Shown: one piece after another, positions 22,401 through 32,457 of the stretch
Numbering within the stretch: position 1 is the first letter of the stretch
How the letters are laid out: each line of letters starts with the position of its first letter
Origin: Mytilus edulis
Taxonomy: Eukaryota; Mollusca; Bivalvia; Mytilida; Mytilidae
Direction of reading: 5' to 3'
Length of the DNA: 64,000 bases
Assembly: GCF_963676685.1 (NCBI RefSeq)
Contig: NC_092349.1
Span: 54,759,232 to 54,823,231, forward strand
The notes under the pieces: generated by a model
What the model was told of the DNA's origin: nothing
Seen by the model: the letters and a program-made list of their open reading frames with translations, nothing else
Database searches by the model: none
Translations under genes and position numbers: made by a program

Positions 22401-22460
22401 GAAGGAAAAGCTGTTACATATACTAGACCGATTAGTGAGATGGTTTTATTGGTAGACTGA
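19404..22460 (+). CDS. BEL Pol: reverse transcriptase, RNase H, integrase
   Basis: Open from the stop at 19401 to TGA at 22458-22460; the first ATG is 19512. Numbering from that ATG, the RT active site is FYVDDG (YVDD at 107-110). RNase H carries FSDASE (about 288), RLELCG and YYSDSK. The integrase has an HHCC zinc domain (YHNSVKHQGRH...CVICRK, about 611-650) and a D-D-E core (LDTFGPW, SDRGTNF, GGVWERM). The C-terminal DUF5641-like domain reads KVGNVILMRD...RGEWPLG. All catalytic residues I can identify are intact, so the breaks are upstream. Confidence 0.92.
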   Translation, partial: RWYLPLFGVYHQNKPNQIRGVFDSSASFEGVSLNSVMMSGPDLTNNLLGILLRFRSDQFAATADIEQMFYQFYVREEDRNFLRFFWYKDNNPDNPLIEHRMCVNVFGNSASPAVATYGLRKTVENSNETFGSDVKTFVNRDFYVDDGLISLPESEQVIDLITRTQMALKTEGNIRLHKITSNSSDVMKAFPTDDIGKDLKNLNLCEDYFPVQHSLGLAWDLNTDSFIFTPLQDDKPCTRRGILSSLNSIFDPIGFLSPLTISGKILLRDASPPGTDWDECLSQSFQEKWNEWRISVLSLRELSIPRMYIPMSISVMDNLEVHVFSDASEKAVAASAYLRAIDTYGTSTVGFIMGKSKLAPLSGNTIPRLELCGAVLATEIGKIISENLDVPLDSIKYYSDSKIVLGYITNQTRRFHTYVSNRIERILSVSSSNQWQFVPTHLNPSDCGTRSSISVDMENNPWLLGPKWMKNSDEEAQCDVKILYPLVSPDNDKEIRKEISASKTSIDALAPIVGRFKKFSSWRRLVKAISFLQHVAQSFSLKDKSCQGWHFCQNVMSVDTYQKAELFILKECQKEVYSQEIECLARGTNISKQSSLISLSPFLDSQGLIRVGGRLEKAKSWLPTGEINPIIIPKNSYISKLLIDRYHNSVKHQGRHLTEGALRSAGYWLIGAKRLISSFIQKCVICRKLRGKFHEQKMADLPSDRLTPGPPFTFVGLDTFGPWQVLTRKTRGGSTNSKRWAILFTCMTTRAVHIEVIESLSSSCFINSLRRFQSLRGQAKVYRSDRGTNFIGATDDSNIEAINVEDLTVKNFLCESGSVWKFNPPHSSHMGGVWERMIGVTRRILDAVILTSSSKSLTHESLTTFLAEVTAIINARPIAQISSDPEMPLILSPSMLLTGKQDYLPVITDTYNLKDMYRAQWKHVQILSDIFWKHWRSDYLQCLQQRRKWHVDKDDIKVGNVILMRDKSIYRGEWPLGIVEEVFKSDDGKVRKARLRIYKEGKAVTYTRPISEMVLLVD

Positions 22461-22661
22461 TTGTGAATATTGACAATATTGAACAATTTATAAAAGGTTT
22501 AAGTGTTGTTTGTATTTTTAGTGTGTTTTTTATGCTGAAGGAATGTTCTTCGATAGCATTGATTTTTCGTAATAGTCAAAATTGTGACTTATTTTTACAT
22601 TTGGTATATTTGCATAAATTTGTTGTAAAATATTATCATGGGAATGATAATAGACGGGGAG
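22461..22661 (+). other. BEL 3' untranslated spacer with polypurine tract
   Basis: Non-coding spacer between the pol stop and the 3' LTR. AGACGGGGAG (22652-22661) directly abuts the LTR start TGTACTG and is the likely plus-strand priming tract. Confidence 0.7.
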
Positions 22662-23268
22662 TGTACTGTTACCAGTGTTGATTTTTTATTGTTTAACAGA
22701 AATTCTATCGATTTTTCATAAGTTTTCCCGGACTATTTTTTATTGCTAGATTTTTGTACTTTGAAGTTCGTTACTGTCCCCCTTACTTTTTTGTTTCCTA
22801 AATTGAAAGCATGAACGTGGTCACAGGCATTTAAAAGTATCGTAAACTACGCCAACTCACAATGTAAGTTTATAATTCATAGTTTTTAATGATTGTATGA
22901 TGAAAGTTAATATGTTTCCACATCAACTGACAAGATAAATTTTGTATATGTGTATATCAGCCAAAAGTGAAATATGATGATTGTTAATTTTGTCACTGTT
23001 TTTACAAAAGTATGGAAAGCCATTTGGTGCTATAATTTTTGAATGATTTGATTGAAAATTCATTTTGATACATAGATTTGAACTGTTAGTTTTATGATTT
23101 TTGTAGTCATGAGTATGATGAGTTAGCTAAGGTTTTGTTTTTGTTTTTTGTAGCTTTTTACCAACATCACAGCACACATATGTAGAACTTGTTATTTCAT
23201 GGTTTTCGAAATAAATGATATACATTACTGTGGCTTATGGTTATACTAGTATGCACTGAGGCAGAATA
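22662..23268 (+). repeat. BEL 3' LTR, intact
   Basis: 607 bp from TGTACTGTTACC to about GGCAGAATA. It serves as the uninterrupted reference that fixes the boundaries of the hAT insertion in the 5' copy. Confidence 0.9.
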
Positions 23269-23270
23269 GT

Positions 23271-23450
23271 TTTTGTTGCCATCCACTGGTCAAAACGCTT
23301 TGCGTCTCTTCTGTTGGATGGTGGCTTACTTTTCAGGGCCGGCTTGGATTTACTAGAGGATGCCTCTGGCTCCTTAGCCTTTGTCTTGGTCCACGTCAAC
23401 TGTACTGACACCTGGTCATGATGATTTGTCCAAAAAGTGAGTAGTGTTAA
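23271..23450 (-). pseudogene. 5' part of the ORF split by the BEL retrotransposon
   Basis: Open minus-strand frame with a lysine/serine/proline-rich stretch (TKTKAKEPEASSSKSK), then RRDAKRFDQWM directly before the insertion point. It is bounded upstream by an in-frame TAA at 23451-23453. No clear start codon or splice acceptor could be fixed. Function unknown. Confidence 0.45.
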
Positions 23451-24673
23451 TTAAGCAGTGATCAGTACGAGTACTTCAATGAAAAAGTTTTCATTGAATA
23501 ATTACATATTAATTGTTTGTTGTATAATCACCAACCCCTCTAATTGTATGGGTGTATATCTTTTTGGCTTGGATGGGATCGAATCTACACATTTTGATTT
23601 GATTGTTGATTGATCCATTCAAGCATATAAAGAAAGGGATCAACTAATAGTTTTGAGTAATGTGTAAACCGTATGGATGGTGTTTTTTATCTGCCACTGG
23701 ACAAGGTAAACAAAAAAACGCTTTATTTTTCAACTTCGACTACAATCTTAATTTATTAATGTCGGAAGAATAATTTTAACATAGGCTAATTGATATATCT
23801 GTTTACTAAATTGATCTACACGTTTTAAATATATTGACCGACAGCAATCTGATAGTGCATTGGATAGTAAAATCTACTTTTAAACATACCAAAATACAAA
23901 TTAAAAGTGGAATTTTCATAGACACAAAACCCGACTACCGAGCAGAAAACAGCCAAGACTTCAATTGGGTCGATCCTTTAAGTTAACGCAAAAAAACACC
24001 AGGAGGCTTCAATTGGTCTCTAGACAATACTATATGAAATATTTCAGCGAAATGAACGCCACACCAAAGTCCACCTCATGCTTGGATGTTTATTAAACCC
24101 AGGAAGAATAATTGAATGATTGGTAATTCATTCGTGCAATAGAGAAAAGAACACCACTATAGTCTACAGTATCGTTTTAGTAAATTAAACATATTAAATT
24201 ATGAATACTTATGTCCAGCATCAAGTATTTCATATTTAATTGTTGTTGTAGAATTTTACCTAATTGTGTTAACAGGTCATGTATCGCTTGCGATGACTGT
24301 GTGCAGCACATGTGCACCAATTAATACTGATATACAACATTCAGAATATTTGAACCGCGACCAGTCTTAGTTCTTACTTTTAAATATTGCTAGATTCTCA
24401 TATAAGCATTTACTTGTACAAAAGTGCCAATCTTAAAATAACTTCGTTTGGTGTGGGAACTACCCATTTTGATTTGATTATTGATTGCGTAACAGCCATT
24501 GGCAAATATTTCATGCATATTTTGGACGAGAGACATTGGAAAGGATTATATTGGATAGGGCTGAAACTCAATTTAATACGACCCCACCATCGGGTTTGCA
24601 CGGATTTTTAACGTACAGAAGACACTTAGCCTATGCGTTACATAGTATTTCAGTTCCTTATACCGATTAAACT
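23451..24673. other. intergenic repeat mosaic
   Basis: No gene. Contains a diverged GGAAATGGGGAATGTG-family relative (about 23900-24085, with ACACAAAACCCGACTACC) and a CCATTGGCAAATATTTCATG-family copy (24464-24630). Confidence 0.5.
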
Positions 24674-24909
24674 AAAGGACGACATCAAAAAAATAAATGA
24701 AGGATAAAAAAAAAACTTAATTCAAATTGTTTGGGGGTGGGGGTCAAAATTGCTGCATGTTTTGATTAATTGACATCGATTTTATATATATCTTTATTGG
24801 GCAATCAATTGTTCCCAAATTAAGTTAAGAGGGGTAAGGGGGATCAGTGAAAAAACTATATATATGAATTAAGTTTGTTATCCTAAATTGAGATTTTAAT
24901 GTCGTCCCT
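24674..24909. repeat. palindromic MITE, copy 2
   Basis: Begins AAGGACGACATC and ends AATGTCGTCCCT, with TA on each side. The arms are AGGATAAAAAAAAAACTTAATTC and GAATTAAGTTTGTTATCCT. Same family as 2026-2266, with the centre in opposite orientation. Confidence 0.75.
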
Positions 24910-25545
24910 AAGCTTGACAGCGTATTTAAATATCCCATACAGTCATGATACATTTGTAGTGGCCCTCATTTATAGCCTATGTTTACAGATGTACAGAAAG
25001 ACTGAGCTAGTTAAGTCCTTCCCTTTTTTATAAGTCGTATTTTTTAAAAATGTGATTTCTTTGGTCCGAGACCACAATTGTCGTCCCTTGATTTTCGTTA
25101 TAGTCCCTAGTGTTGACAGTGGGTTACTTGCCATTAACTTCTGTACCCCTTCCAAATTTATTTCTCTGTGTTTAATGCCTCAAATTGCAAGTAGGGGGTG
25201 AAATTACACTGTAAAAAAAATTGGGTCCAGAATTTTAAAGGAAAGTAGTGATTTGGTCCAGCTAAAAAAGGTTAAAAATTAGCACTTCGGAAGCTGTCAA
25301 AAGATTTCAAGACGCCCTAAACATTAAAATTGTCTATATTTTGAGTTAGAGCCGATGAAGTTTTCTATAATTTTGATATAATTTGTCCCAAAAGTAGTAC
25401 AACACACTAAAAATTTCATTGAGAAAGCGCAGTTGGGATTTCTTAAATTTTCATTTATGTTCTAAAAGAAATGCACTACGAAATAATTGTGGTCTCGGAC
25501 CTAAGATTTGGATGAATGGGCTGACTATATTTACTCTTTTTAGCT

Positions 25546-25985
25546 CACCTGGCCCAGAAGCAAAGTGAACTATTCTCATCACTTAGTGACCGTCGTTGTC
25601 GTCTTTTAACTGTTACAAAAATTGTCTCAACTAAAACTACGTTCTAAGCCAAACTTTACCAATCTTATTCACAATCATCATTGTGGCATCTAGTTTTTGA
25701 AAAATGTGTTTGTTCTGCAACCCGACATGGCTAAAATTAGAACAAACTGGTAACATGTAACTGGAAACTTTGTCGTGTTTGGTGATTATCTTGAATATTA
25801 TTATCCGCACAGTAAGATCTACAATGAGTTAGCATGACCAAAATTATCAATTGACCCCTTAAGGAGTTAAATTTCTTGATAGGCAATTTTTTTTTATTAT
25901 TTGTTTTTTTACAACAATCTTCTCTGAAAGTACTAGAGCAAATGTTACCAAACTATGCCATAACCATCATATCCAGTTTTTAAAA
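25546..25985. repeat. dispersed repeat TTAGCTCACCTGGCCC family, parent of the minisatellite
   Basis: Opens TTTAGCTCACCTGGCCCAGA and contains two internal related halves (ACCAATCTTATTCACAATCATCATTG and ACCAAACTATGCCATAACCATCATATC). Its last 45 bp match the minisatellite unit that follows. Confidence 0.65.
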
Positions 25986-28093
25986 ATATTTCCAATGACA
26001 CCGTCTGCCTCATATCCAGTTTGAATTAAGAATGTTTCCAATGACACCGTCTGCCTCATATCCAGTTTGAATTAAGAATGTTTCCAATGACACCGTCTGC
26101 CTCATATCCAGTTTAAAGAATATTTCCAATGACACCGTCTGCCTCATATCCAGTGTAAAGAATATTTCCAATGACACCGTCTGACTCCTATCCAGTGTAA
26201 AGAATATTTCCAATGACACCGTCTGCCTCCTATCCAGTGTAAAGAATATTTCCAATGACACCGTCTGCCTCCTATCCAGTGTAAAGAATATTTCCAATGA
26301 CACCGTCTGCCTCCTATCCAGTTTAAAGAATATTTCCAATGACACCGTCTGCCTCCTATCAAGTGTAAAGAATATTTCCAATGACACCGTCTGCCTCCTA
26401 TCCAGTGTAAAGAATATTTTCCAATGACACCGTCTGCCTCCTATCCAGTGTAAAGAATATTTCCAATGACACCGTCTGCCACATATCCAGTGTAAAGAAT
26501 ATTTCCAATGACACCGTCTGCCTCATATCCAGTGTAAAGAATATTTCCAATGACACCGTCTGCCTCATATCCAGTGTAAAGAATATTTCCAATGACACCG
26601 TCTGCCTCATATCCAGTGTAAAGAATATTTCCAATGACACCGTCTGCCTCATATCCAGTGTAAAGAATATTTCCAATGACACCGTCTGCCTCATATCCAG
26701 TGTAAAGAATATTTCCAATGACACCGTCTGCCTCATATCCAGTGTAAAGAATATTTCCAATGACACCGTCTGCCACATATCCAGTGTAAAGAATATTTCC
26801 AATGACACCGTCTGCCAAATATCCAGTGTAAAGAATATTTCCAATGACACCGTCTGCCAAATATCCAGTGTAAAGAATATTTCCAATGACACCGTCTGCC
26901 AAATATCCAGTGTAAAGAATATTTCCAATGACACCGTCTGCCTCATATCCAGTGTAAAGAATATTTCCAATGACACCGTCTGCCTCATATCCAGTGTAAA
27001 GAATATTTCCAATGACACCGTCTGCCTCATATCCAGTGTAAAGAATATTTCCAATGACACCGTCTGCCTCATATCCAGTGTAAAGAATATTTCCAATGAC
27101 ACCGTCTGCCTCATATCCAGTGTAAAGAATATTTCCAATGACACCGTCTGCCTCATATCCAGTGTAAAGAATATTTCCAATGACACCGTCTGCCTCATAT
27201 CCAGTGTAAAGAATATTTCCAATGACACCGTCTGCCTCATATCCAGTGTAAAGAATATTTCCAATGACACCGTCTGCCTCATATCCAGTGTAAAGAATAT
27301 TTCCAATGACACCGTCTGCCTCATATCCAGTGTAAAGAATATTTCCAATGACACCGTCTGCCTCATATCCAGTGTAAAGAATATTTCCAATGACACCGTC
27401 TGCCTCATATCCAGTGGAAAGAATATTTCCAATGACACCGTCTGCCTCATATCCAGTGGAAAGAATATTTCCAATGACACCGTCTGCCTCATATCCAGTG
27501 GAAAGAATATTTCCAATGACACCGTCTGCCTCATATCCAGTGGAAAGAATATTTCCAATGACACCGTCTGCCTCATATCCAGTGGAAAGAATATTTCCAA
27601 TGACACCGTCTGCCTCATATCCAGTGGAAAGAATATTTCCAATGACACCGTCTGCCTCATATCCAGTGTAAAGAATATTTCCAATGACACCGTCTGCCTC
27701 ATATCCAGTTTAAAGAATATTTCCAATGACACCGTCTGCCTCATATCCAGTTTAAAGAATATTTTCCAATGACACCGTCTGCCTCATATCCAGTGTAAAG
27801 AATATTTCCAATGACACCGTCTGCCTCATATCCAGTTTAAAGAATATTTCCAATGACACCGTCTGCCTCATATCCAGTTTAAAGAATATTTCCAATGACA
27901 CCGTCTGCCTCATATCCAGTTGACAGAATATTTCCAATGACACCGTCTGCCTCATATCCAGTTGACAGAATATTTCCAATGACACCGTCTGCCTCATATC
28001 CAGTTGACAGAATATTTCCAATGACACCGTCTGCCTCATATCCAGTTGACAGAATATTTCCAATGACACCGTCTGCCTCATATCCAGTTTAAA
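25968..28093. repeat. 42-bp minisatellite, about 50 copies
   Basis: Tandem units with core TTTCCAATGACACCGTCTGC followed by a CATATCCAGT block and GTAAAGAATA linker. The period is 42 bp, or 45 for the first two. Because 42 is a multiple of 3, long open frames appear on both strands (14-residue repeats such as MRQTVSLEIFFTLD on the minus strand, 26398-27744). These are not evidence for a protein. Variants are clustered: CTCCTATCC at 26180-26460, CAAATATCC at 26815-26905, GTGGAAAG at 27413-27650 and GTTGACAG at 27917-28055. Confidence 0.95.
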
Positions 28094-28137
28094 GAAAATG
28101 GTCGACATAGCAAACAATAGAAAATAGGAATAGACTA

Positions 28138-28320
28138 TAAAATTGAGAATGGAAATGGGGAATGTGTCAAAGAGACAACAACCCGACCAAATAAAAACAA
28201 AAGCAGAGGGTCACCAACAGGTCTTCAATGTAGCGAGAAATTCCCGCACCCGGAGGCGTCCTTCAGCTGGCCCCTAAACAAATATATACTAGTCCAGTGA
28301 TAATGAACGCCATGCAGTTT
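28138..28320. repeat. dispersed repeat GGAAATGGGGAATGTGTCAAAG family
   Basis: Contains AATGGAAATGGGGAATGTGT, GAGACAACAACCCGACC and GTCTTCAATGTAGCG. It is the best-preserved of four related pieces in the window (others at 6208-6300, 8221-8350 and 23900-24085). Confidence 0.6.
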
Positions 28321-29566
28321 TTACTCATATTTCTAAAACTAGCCGGTTTTGGGGTTGCTGCACTTGAATTTGTAATTTTAATGGTAATTTGGCAGTTTCT
28401 GGTTATTACATGTATCTTGAATATTAGTATATATATAGAGACAAACTGTGCCTGTCCTAAGTCAGGAGCCTGTTATTCAGTGAATGTCGTTTGTTCATGT
28501 GTTACATATTTGTTTTCTCGTTTGAATTGTTTTAAAACATATCTTTGTCATTTCGGAGCCTTTTATAGCTGACTTTGCCTTGCAGCAGACCACCATCTGA
28601 CCCTTAGTAATTGTGTACAAATACAAATGGGAATTTATTTTGGTATTGGGATTTCATAGAACTATTAGTAATCTTTTTTTTTTTTTTTTTTAAAGTAATG
28701 CGTCATTGGCTTTGCTCATTTTTGAAGGCCGTACGGTGACCAATAGTTCTAAATTGCTGTTTGACGTGGTTTCTTGTCGAGAGTTGTCTCATTGAAAATC
28801 ATACCGCATCTTCTTATTTGTATGTTTATGTTTCAATTGGATGAAAAGGCAGGTGTTTGTTACGACCACCCAATAAATCAAACTTAAACAATGTTTTGTC
28901 TTCAATTGGTCGAGATAAATGTTATTTTATATACATGTACATGTAATAGTCACATACATGTATGTCCCAAAACTTTATTCTAAAAAGATTTTGACAGTTT
29001 AGAACATTAAGCATTTTTTATATAAATGTTAGGCAGTTTGTTATGATGTATAATTGTTCATGTTTCCTCAGACCTGCTAGCAAATATAATATTTATACTC
29101 GACTTATCAATGAAGACACATTTGCAATCGTTATCTGCGTTCACTGATCCCCCAAATTGTCAAGAAGTAAATGTTACTCTGTCTTTTTTGTCACCATGAA
29201 GTAAGTGTTAAAGGGTTTTTTTTTTTTTTTTTTTGTCATAACGTTTTTAGCCTCATTTCGACTCGGTAGTTATGTCTAATATTACACCTCTTTTTCGTAA
29301 ATCGTACGGTGACATTTAATGTTTTGTGGACTCAAAATTTGAAACTGTGGAAAAAGAATAAATCATGGCATAAGGGAAAGAAGTCATGATTCAAGTTTAA
29401 AATATACTCAGTATTTTTTACTTGAACCCCATCAACCGACGACAGGAAGCAGAACAATATGTGTGTGAAGTTTCTTTACATTTATTTCGGCCCTTTAATT
29501 TCTCTATGCCCTATGCCAGGACCATTAGAAATTAAAACACATAATGTATGTACACTGTTATATTTC
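28321..29566. other. intergenic DNA 3' of the C1q gene
   Basis: 28440-28812 is a dispersed repeat (CCTGTCCTAAGTCAGGAGCCTG, then GTTTTCTCGTTTGAATTG, then AGTTGTCTCATTG). Related pieces are at 36300-36400 and 51450-51560. T-runs lie at 28672-28691 and 29217-29234. A minus-strand AATAAA (29481-29486) could end the C1q transcript. Confidence 0.5.
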
Positions 29567-29571
29567 ATTTA

Positions 29572-29996
29572 TTAGAAAACCCTAAAACCAGAATAAGAAG
29601 ACCAGAAATCAGTTAGTTGTTTTGCAGCATGTCCATGCGCTGCAACATTGGCTACGTCGCCTTTCTTGAGTTCCACTACAACGGTCTTAGTTGCTGGATG
29701 ATAATCGCTGTCGTTGTAAGCGCTGGCACGATTTCCTGCAACAACTTTACCGTTGACTACAAAATCAGTCTCAAAACTGCTGTTTGGTGGAGTCAATGCT
29801 GTCCAAGTAAAGCTATATACACCATTCTCAGGACAAGTAAACAATCCGTTTAAAGGGTTGTAAGCCTTTCCAATGTTAAGAACAACTCTGTCAAATACTA
29901 CAACCGCTTTTGGACTCAAATTTCGCAATTTCGTACCAAGATTAGCATGAAATGCAACATTTTTTTTGCGAGGACCTCTGAATTCACACGCGTGAT
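29572..29996 (-). CDS. C1qDC exon 2 (C1q domain)
   Basis: Starts after acceptor CATTGCAG (minus strand) and ends with TAA at 29574-29572. The stop overlaps an AATAAA hexamer (TAATAAA), and another AATAAA lies about 90 nt downstream. Confidence 0.9.
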
Positions 29997-30636
29997 CTGC
30001 AATGAAAAACAAGATTAAAAATACTTTTCTTCTTTTGTTTTTTTCACTCAATTCTTCCTTCTCAGATAATCAATAAAAACCAGGTGTACCTTTTGGCCGA
30101 TCCAATTCAATTCATATGATAATTGCGCTGGAACTTTTCTATAATACTTTCAGTTCTGCGTTAATTAAATCAGTTTTCAGTTTAATACGAAAAATATCTC
30201 TTTTAAATTTGTGAATATAGATAAAAAGCCATACACGCAACGACTATATGCCACTAACTTGACTACATGTATACTATGTCACTTACTTTACTTTAACAGT
30301 ATATGTCACTTAATTGACTACATGTACATGTCACTGATTTGATTACATGCATGTATAAGCTACTTACTTGACTACATGTAAGTCATCTCGTGTGCGAGAA
30401 ACAATTTTACACGGTTTACAACACAATGAGCATACATAAAATAATTTACTGTTAACAACATGTTAGTTTTAATTTACAGAAACCTCACCATGTTCTCTTT
30501 GTTCAATTTCTTCTAAACGATGTTTCACATTTTCAAGAAGTTCTTTTATGCTTAATTTATGACTATCGCAACTCTTTTCCGAAGCACTAACAGAGAATAG
30601 GAACATGGCAATCACAAGTAACCATGTTGTCTTCAT
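29572..30636 (-). CDS. secreted C1q-domain-containing protein, two exons
   Basis: Predicted secreted protein of 190 residues. Exon 1 (30636-30489) encodes a signal peptide (MKTTWLLVIAMFLFSVSA) and a short predicted coiled coil (about residues 28-48, LSIKELLENVKHRLEEIEQ). Exon 2 (29996-29572) encodes the C1q domain, starting near VAFHANLG (about residue 60) and running to the end (SGFRVF). The intron is phase 1 with donor GTGAGG and acceptor TTTTCATTGCAG. Conserved C1q features visible are FHANL, F(D)RVVLNIG, NPLNGLFTCPENGVY and the terminal SGFRV. There is no collagen stretch, as in most bivalve C1qDC proteins, which form trimers and bind carbohydrates or microbial surfaces. Function as an immune lectin is inferred from the family. 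Confidence 0.9.
30489..30636 (-). CDS. C1qDC exon 1 (signal peptide, coiled coil)
   Basis: ATG at 30636-30634. On the minus strand TCTTTTAATCCTTTAG sits one base before the ATG and looks like a splice acceptor. A separate 5' non-coding exon is therefore likely. A candidate donor AAG|GTAATT lies at about 31016-31011. Confidence 0.85.
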
Positions 30637-31408
30637 CCTAAAGGATTAAAAGAGATGATGGATTTAGTAATAATATGTATTTAGTAAGATTGAAGTCGGT
30701 TTTAGCTAGATTATAGATACGGATGCTTTACAACTTATTAGTTATAATGTATAGACGCGTACAAATGTACGTTAAGCACGTTATTGCGTCAATATCGTGT
30801 AATCAACCAGTCCACATTAATAAACAGATTTTCTATAACATCATAACAGTTAAGTTATATAAAATTTATATCCACAGACTAGACAGGTAAATACTATTCC
30901 GAAAAAAACTACAAATTGTTTTATCATATTTTACAATAGTCTAAAATAAGGACAGCATATTGACAAAACGTCAAAAATATGCGTGTCAGACGTAACAGAC
31001 TATACACATAATTACCTTAGCAGGGGTGTTTGTGTTCTTGAAAACATTGTTATATCCGCGAAAATTCGAATTGATGATGTGCTTTATTATTAAATTATTA
31101 CAATATTGCTAAATATGCGTTCCTGTAACTACCAACGCTATTTTTTGGCAAAAACAATTAGTGTACATTTTGGTCAGATTTAGGAAATTAAATGTTAAGT
31201 TATCAAAATTTATAGGTTTTAAAATATAAGATTATATGAAATTTCGTTTCTGTAAATCATGATCACAAAGGTACATAGAAAGACCATATCAAAATCGAAT
31301 TTTTGATGTGAAATTAAACTCTTTAAATAATCGACTCTTTCCTATTCCGTCACCACACTAAAATAAGAACTAAGCTTAATTAAATTAAATTTCCAAACAC
31401 AAACTCTA
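30637..31408. other. upstream region of the C1qDC gene
   Basis: Contains the candidate 5' non-coding exon donor (about 31016) and otherwise AT-rich sequence. No TATA box or other promoter element can be assigned with confidence. Confidence 0.4.
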
Positions 31409-32066
31409 TTTTAATAAGCATTTTTTATCGTCCACCGAGTTCATTTCAATCTTGGATTGATTCAGCTGAAAAAGAAATAGATAAAGCGTCTGCAGAATAC
31501 AAAGAAATTATACTCTTAGGAGATTTTAATATAAACTTTTCACATATAAATCATACAGTTGTCGGAAATCAAAAATGGAAGGACTGTATTAATTTGTATG
31601 GTTTACAACAAATTGTACATAAACCGACACGAGTAACAGATAAATGTGCAACTACCATAGACCATATATATACATGTACGACCGATGTAGACCATATTAT
31701 AGAAGTAAAGGTGCCTAGTTATGCTGTCAGTGATCATTATCCTGTTTGCGTAACAAAAAAACTTAACCCCAAAATAACAAAAATGGAGCATTTGTCCATA
31801 GAATATAGATCATTCAAACAATTTGATAAAAATAAATTTATTGAAAATTTAACAAATACTCCTTTTTATCTCATTGAATCGATTGGAGAAGTTGATGAAG
31901 CAGCTAATTATTGGTATAATTTATTTCTGAGCACCCTAGACAAACATGCTCCTAAGAAAATTAAAAGGGTGAAAAATACCCAACAACCAGAGTGGTGGAC
32001 TTCTGATATAAATATCGCTAGACACCAAAGAGATTATTTTCAAAGAATTGGTGATATAATTATATA
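31409..32066 (+). pseudogene. LINE endonuclease domain fragment
   Basis: Reads YRPPSSFQSWIDSAEKE, then ILLGDFNINF (the GDFN catalytic motif), RVTDKCATTIDHIYT and a final SDHYPV catalytic motif. A linker with WWTSDINIARHQRD follows. A premature stop lies at 32067. The N-terminal third of the endonuclease is missing. Confidence 0.8.
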
Positions 32067-32457
32067 ATTATAAAATTTGGCGTAATAAGGTTACATTTTT
32101 AGTAGAACAGGCAAAGAAAAAATATTTCCAAAATGCTATTTCAAATTGTAAAGATAGTAAAACTATTTGGAAGTATGTCAAAAGTCTAAATCCTAAAAAA
32201 AGTACATAATAATATCACGCATTTAGAATATAAAAATAGTGTAATTCAAAATGATGTTGATATAGCAAATACATTTAATGTGCATTTCACAAATATTGCT
32301 GAAAGTATAGTTGATGACAAATTATGTAATAATGATGATGGTGCCAGATTTGATGCATTCAATAAATTTGTAAAATCAAAGTTACAAACGGGTAGTGAAA
32401 AATTCATTATACCAGAAATGAGTATTTTAGATGTAAACATGTATTTAAAAAAAACTT

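Larger units (their letters stand above)
14269..23268 (+). mobile_element. BEL/Pao LTR retrotransposon, with nested hAT insertion
   Basis: LTRs at 14269-16220 (interrupted) and 22662-23268 flank a plus-strand gag-pol region (16291-22460). Domain order is Gag with DUF1759, zinc knuckles, DUF1758 protease, reverse transcriptase, RNase H, integrase and a DUF5641-type C-terminus, which is the BEL/Pao order. A purine tract (GACGGGGAG) directly precedes the 3' LTR. I could not identify a convincing primer-binding site after the 5' LTR. Two in-frame stops and one frame change make this copy probably non-autonomous. Internal plus LTR length without the nested insertion is about 7.6 kb. Confidence 0.93.

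Noticed and set aside
25968-28093. Regular repeat array that might be taken for CRISPR
   Set aside because: Units are contiguous 42-mers without unique spacers, the genome is eukaryotic and there are no cas genes.
26010-28117. Long minus-strand open frames (448 and 125 aa) and matching plus-strand frames
   Set aside because: They lie wholly in the 42-bp minisatellite. A period divisible by three with a stop-free unit keeps several frames open on both strands; no start context, domain or flanking exon supports a gene.
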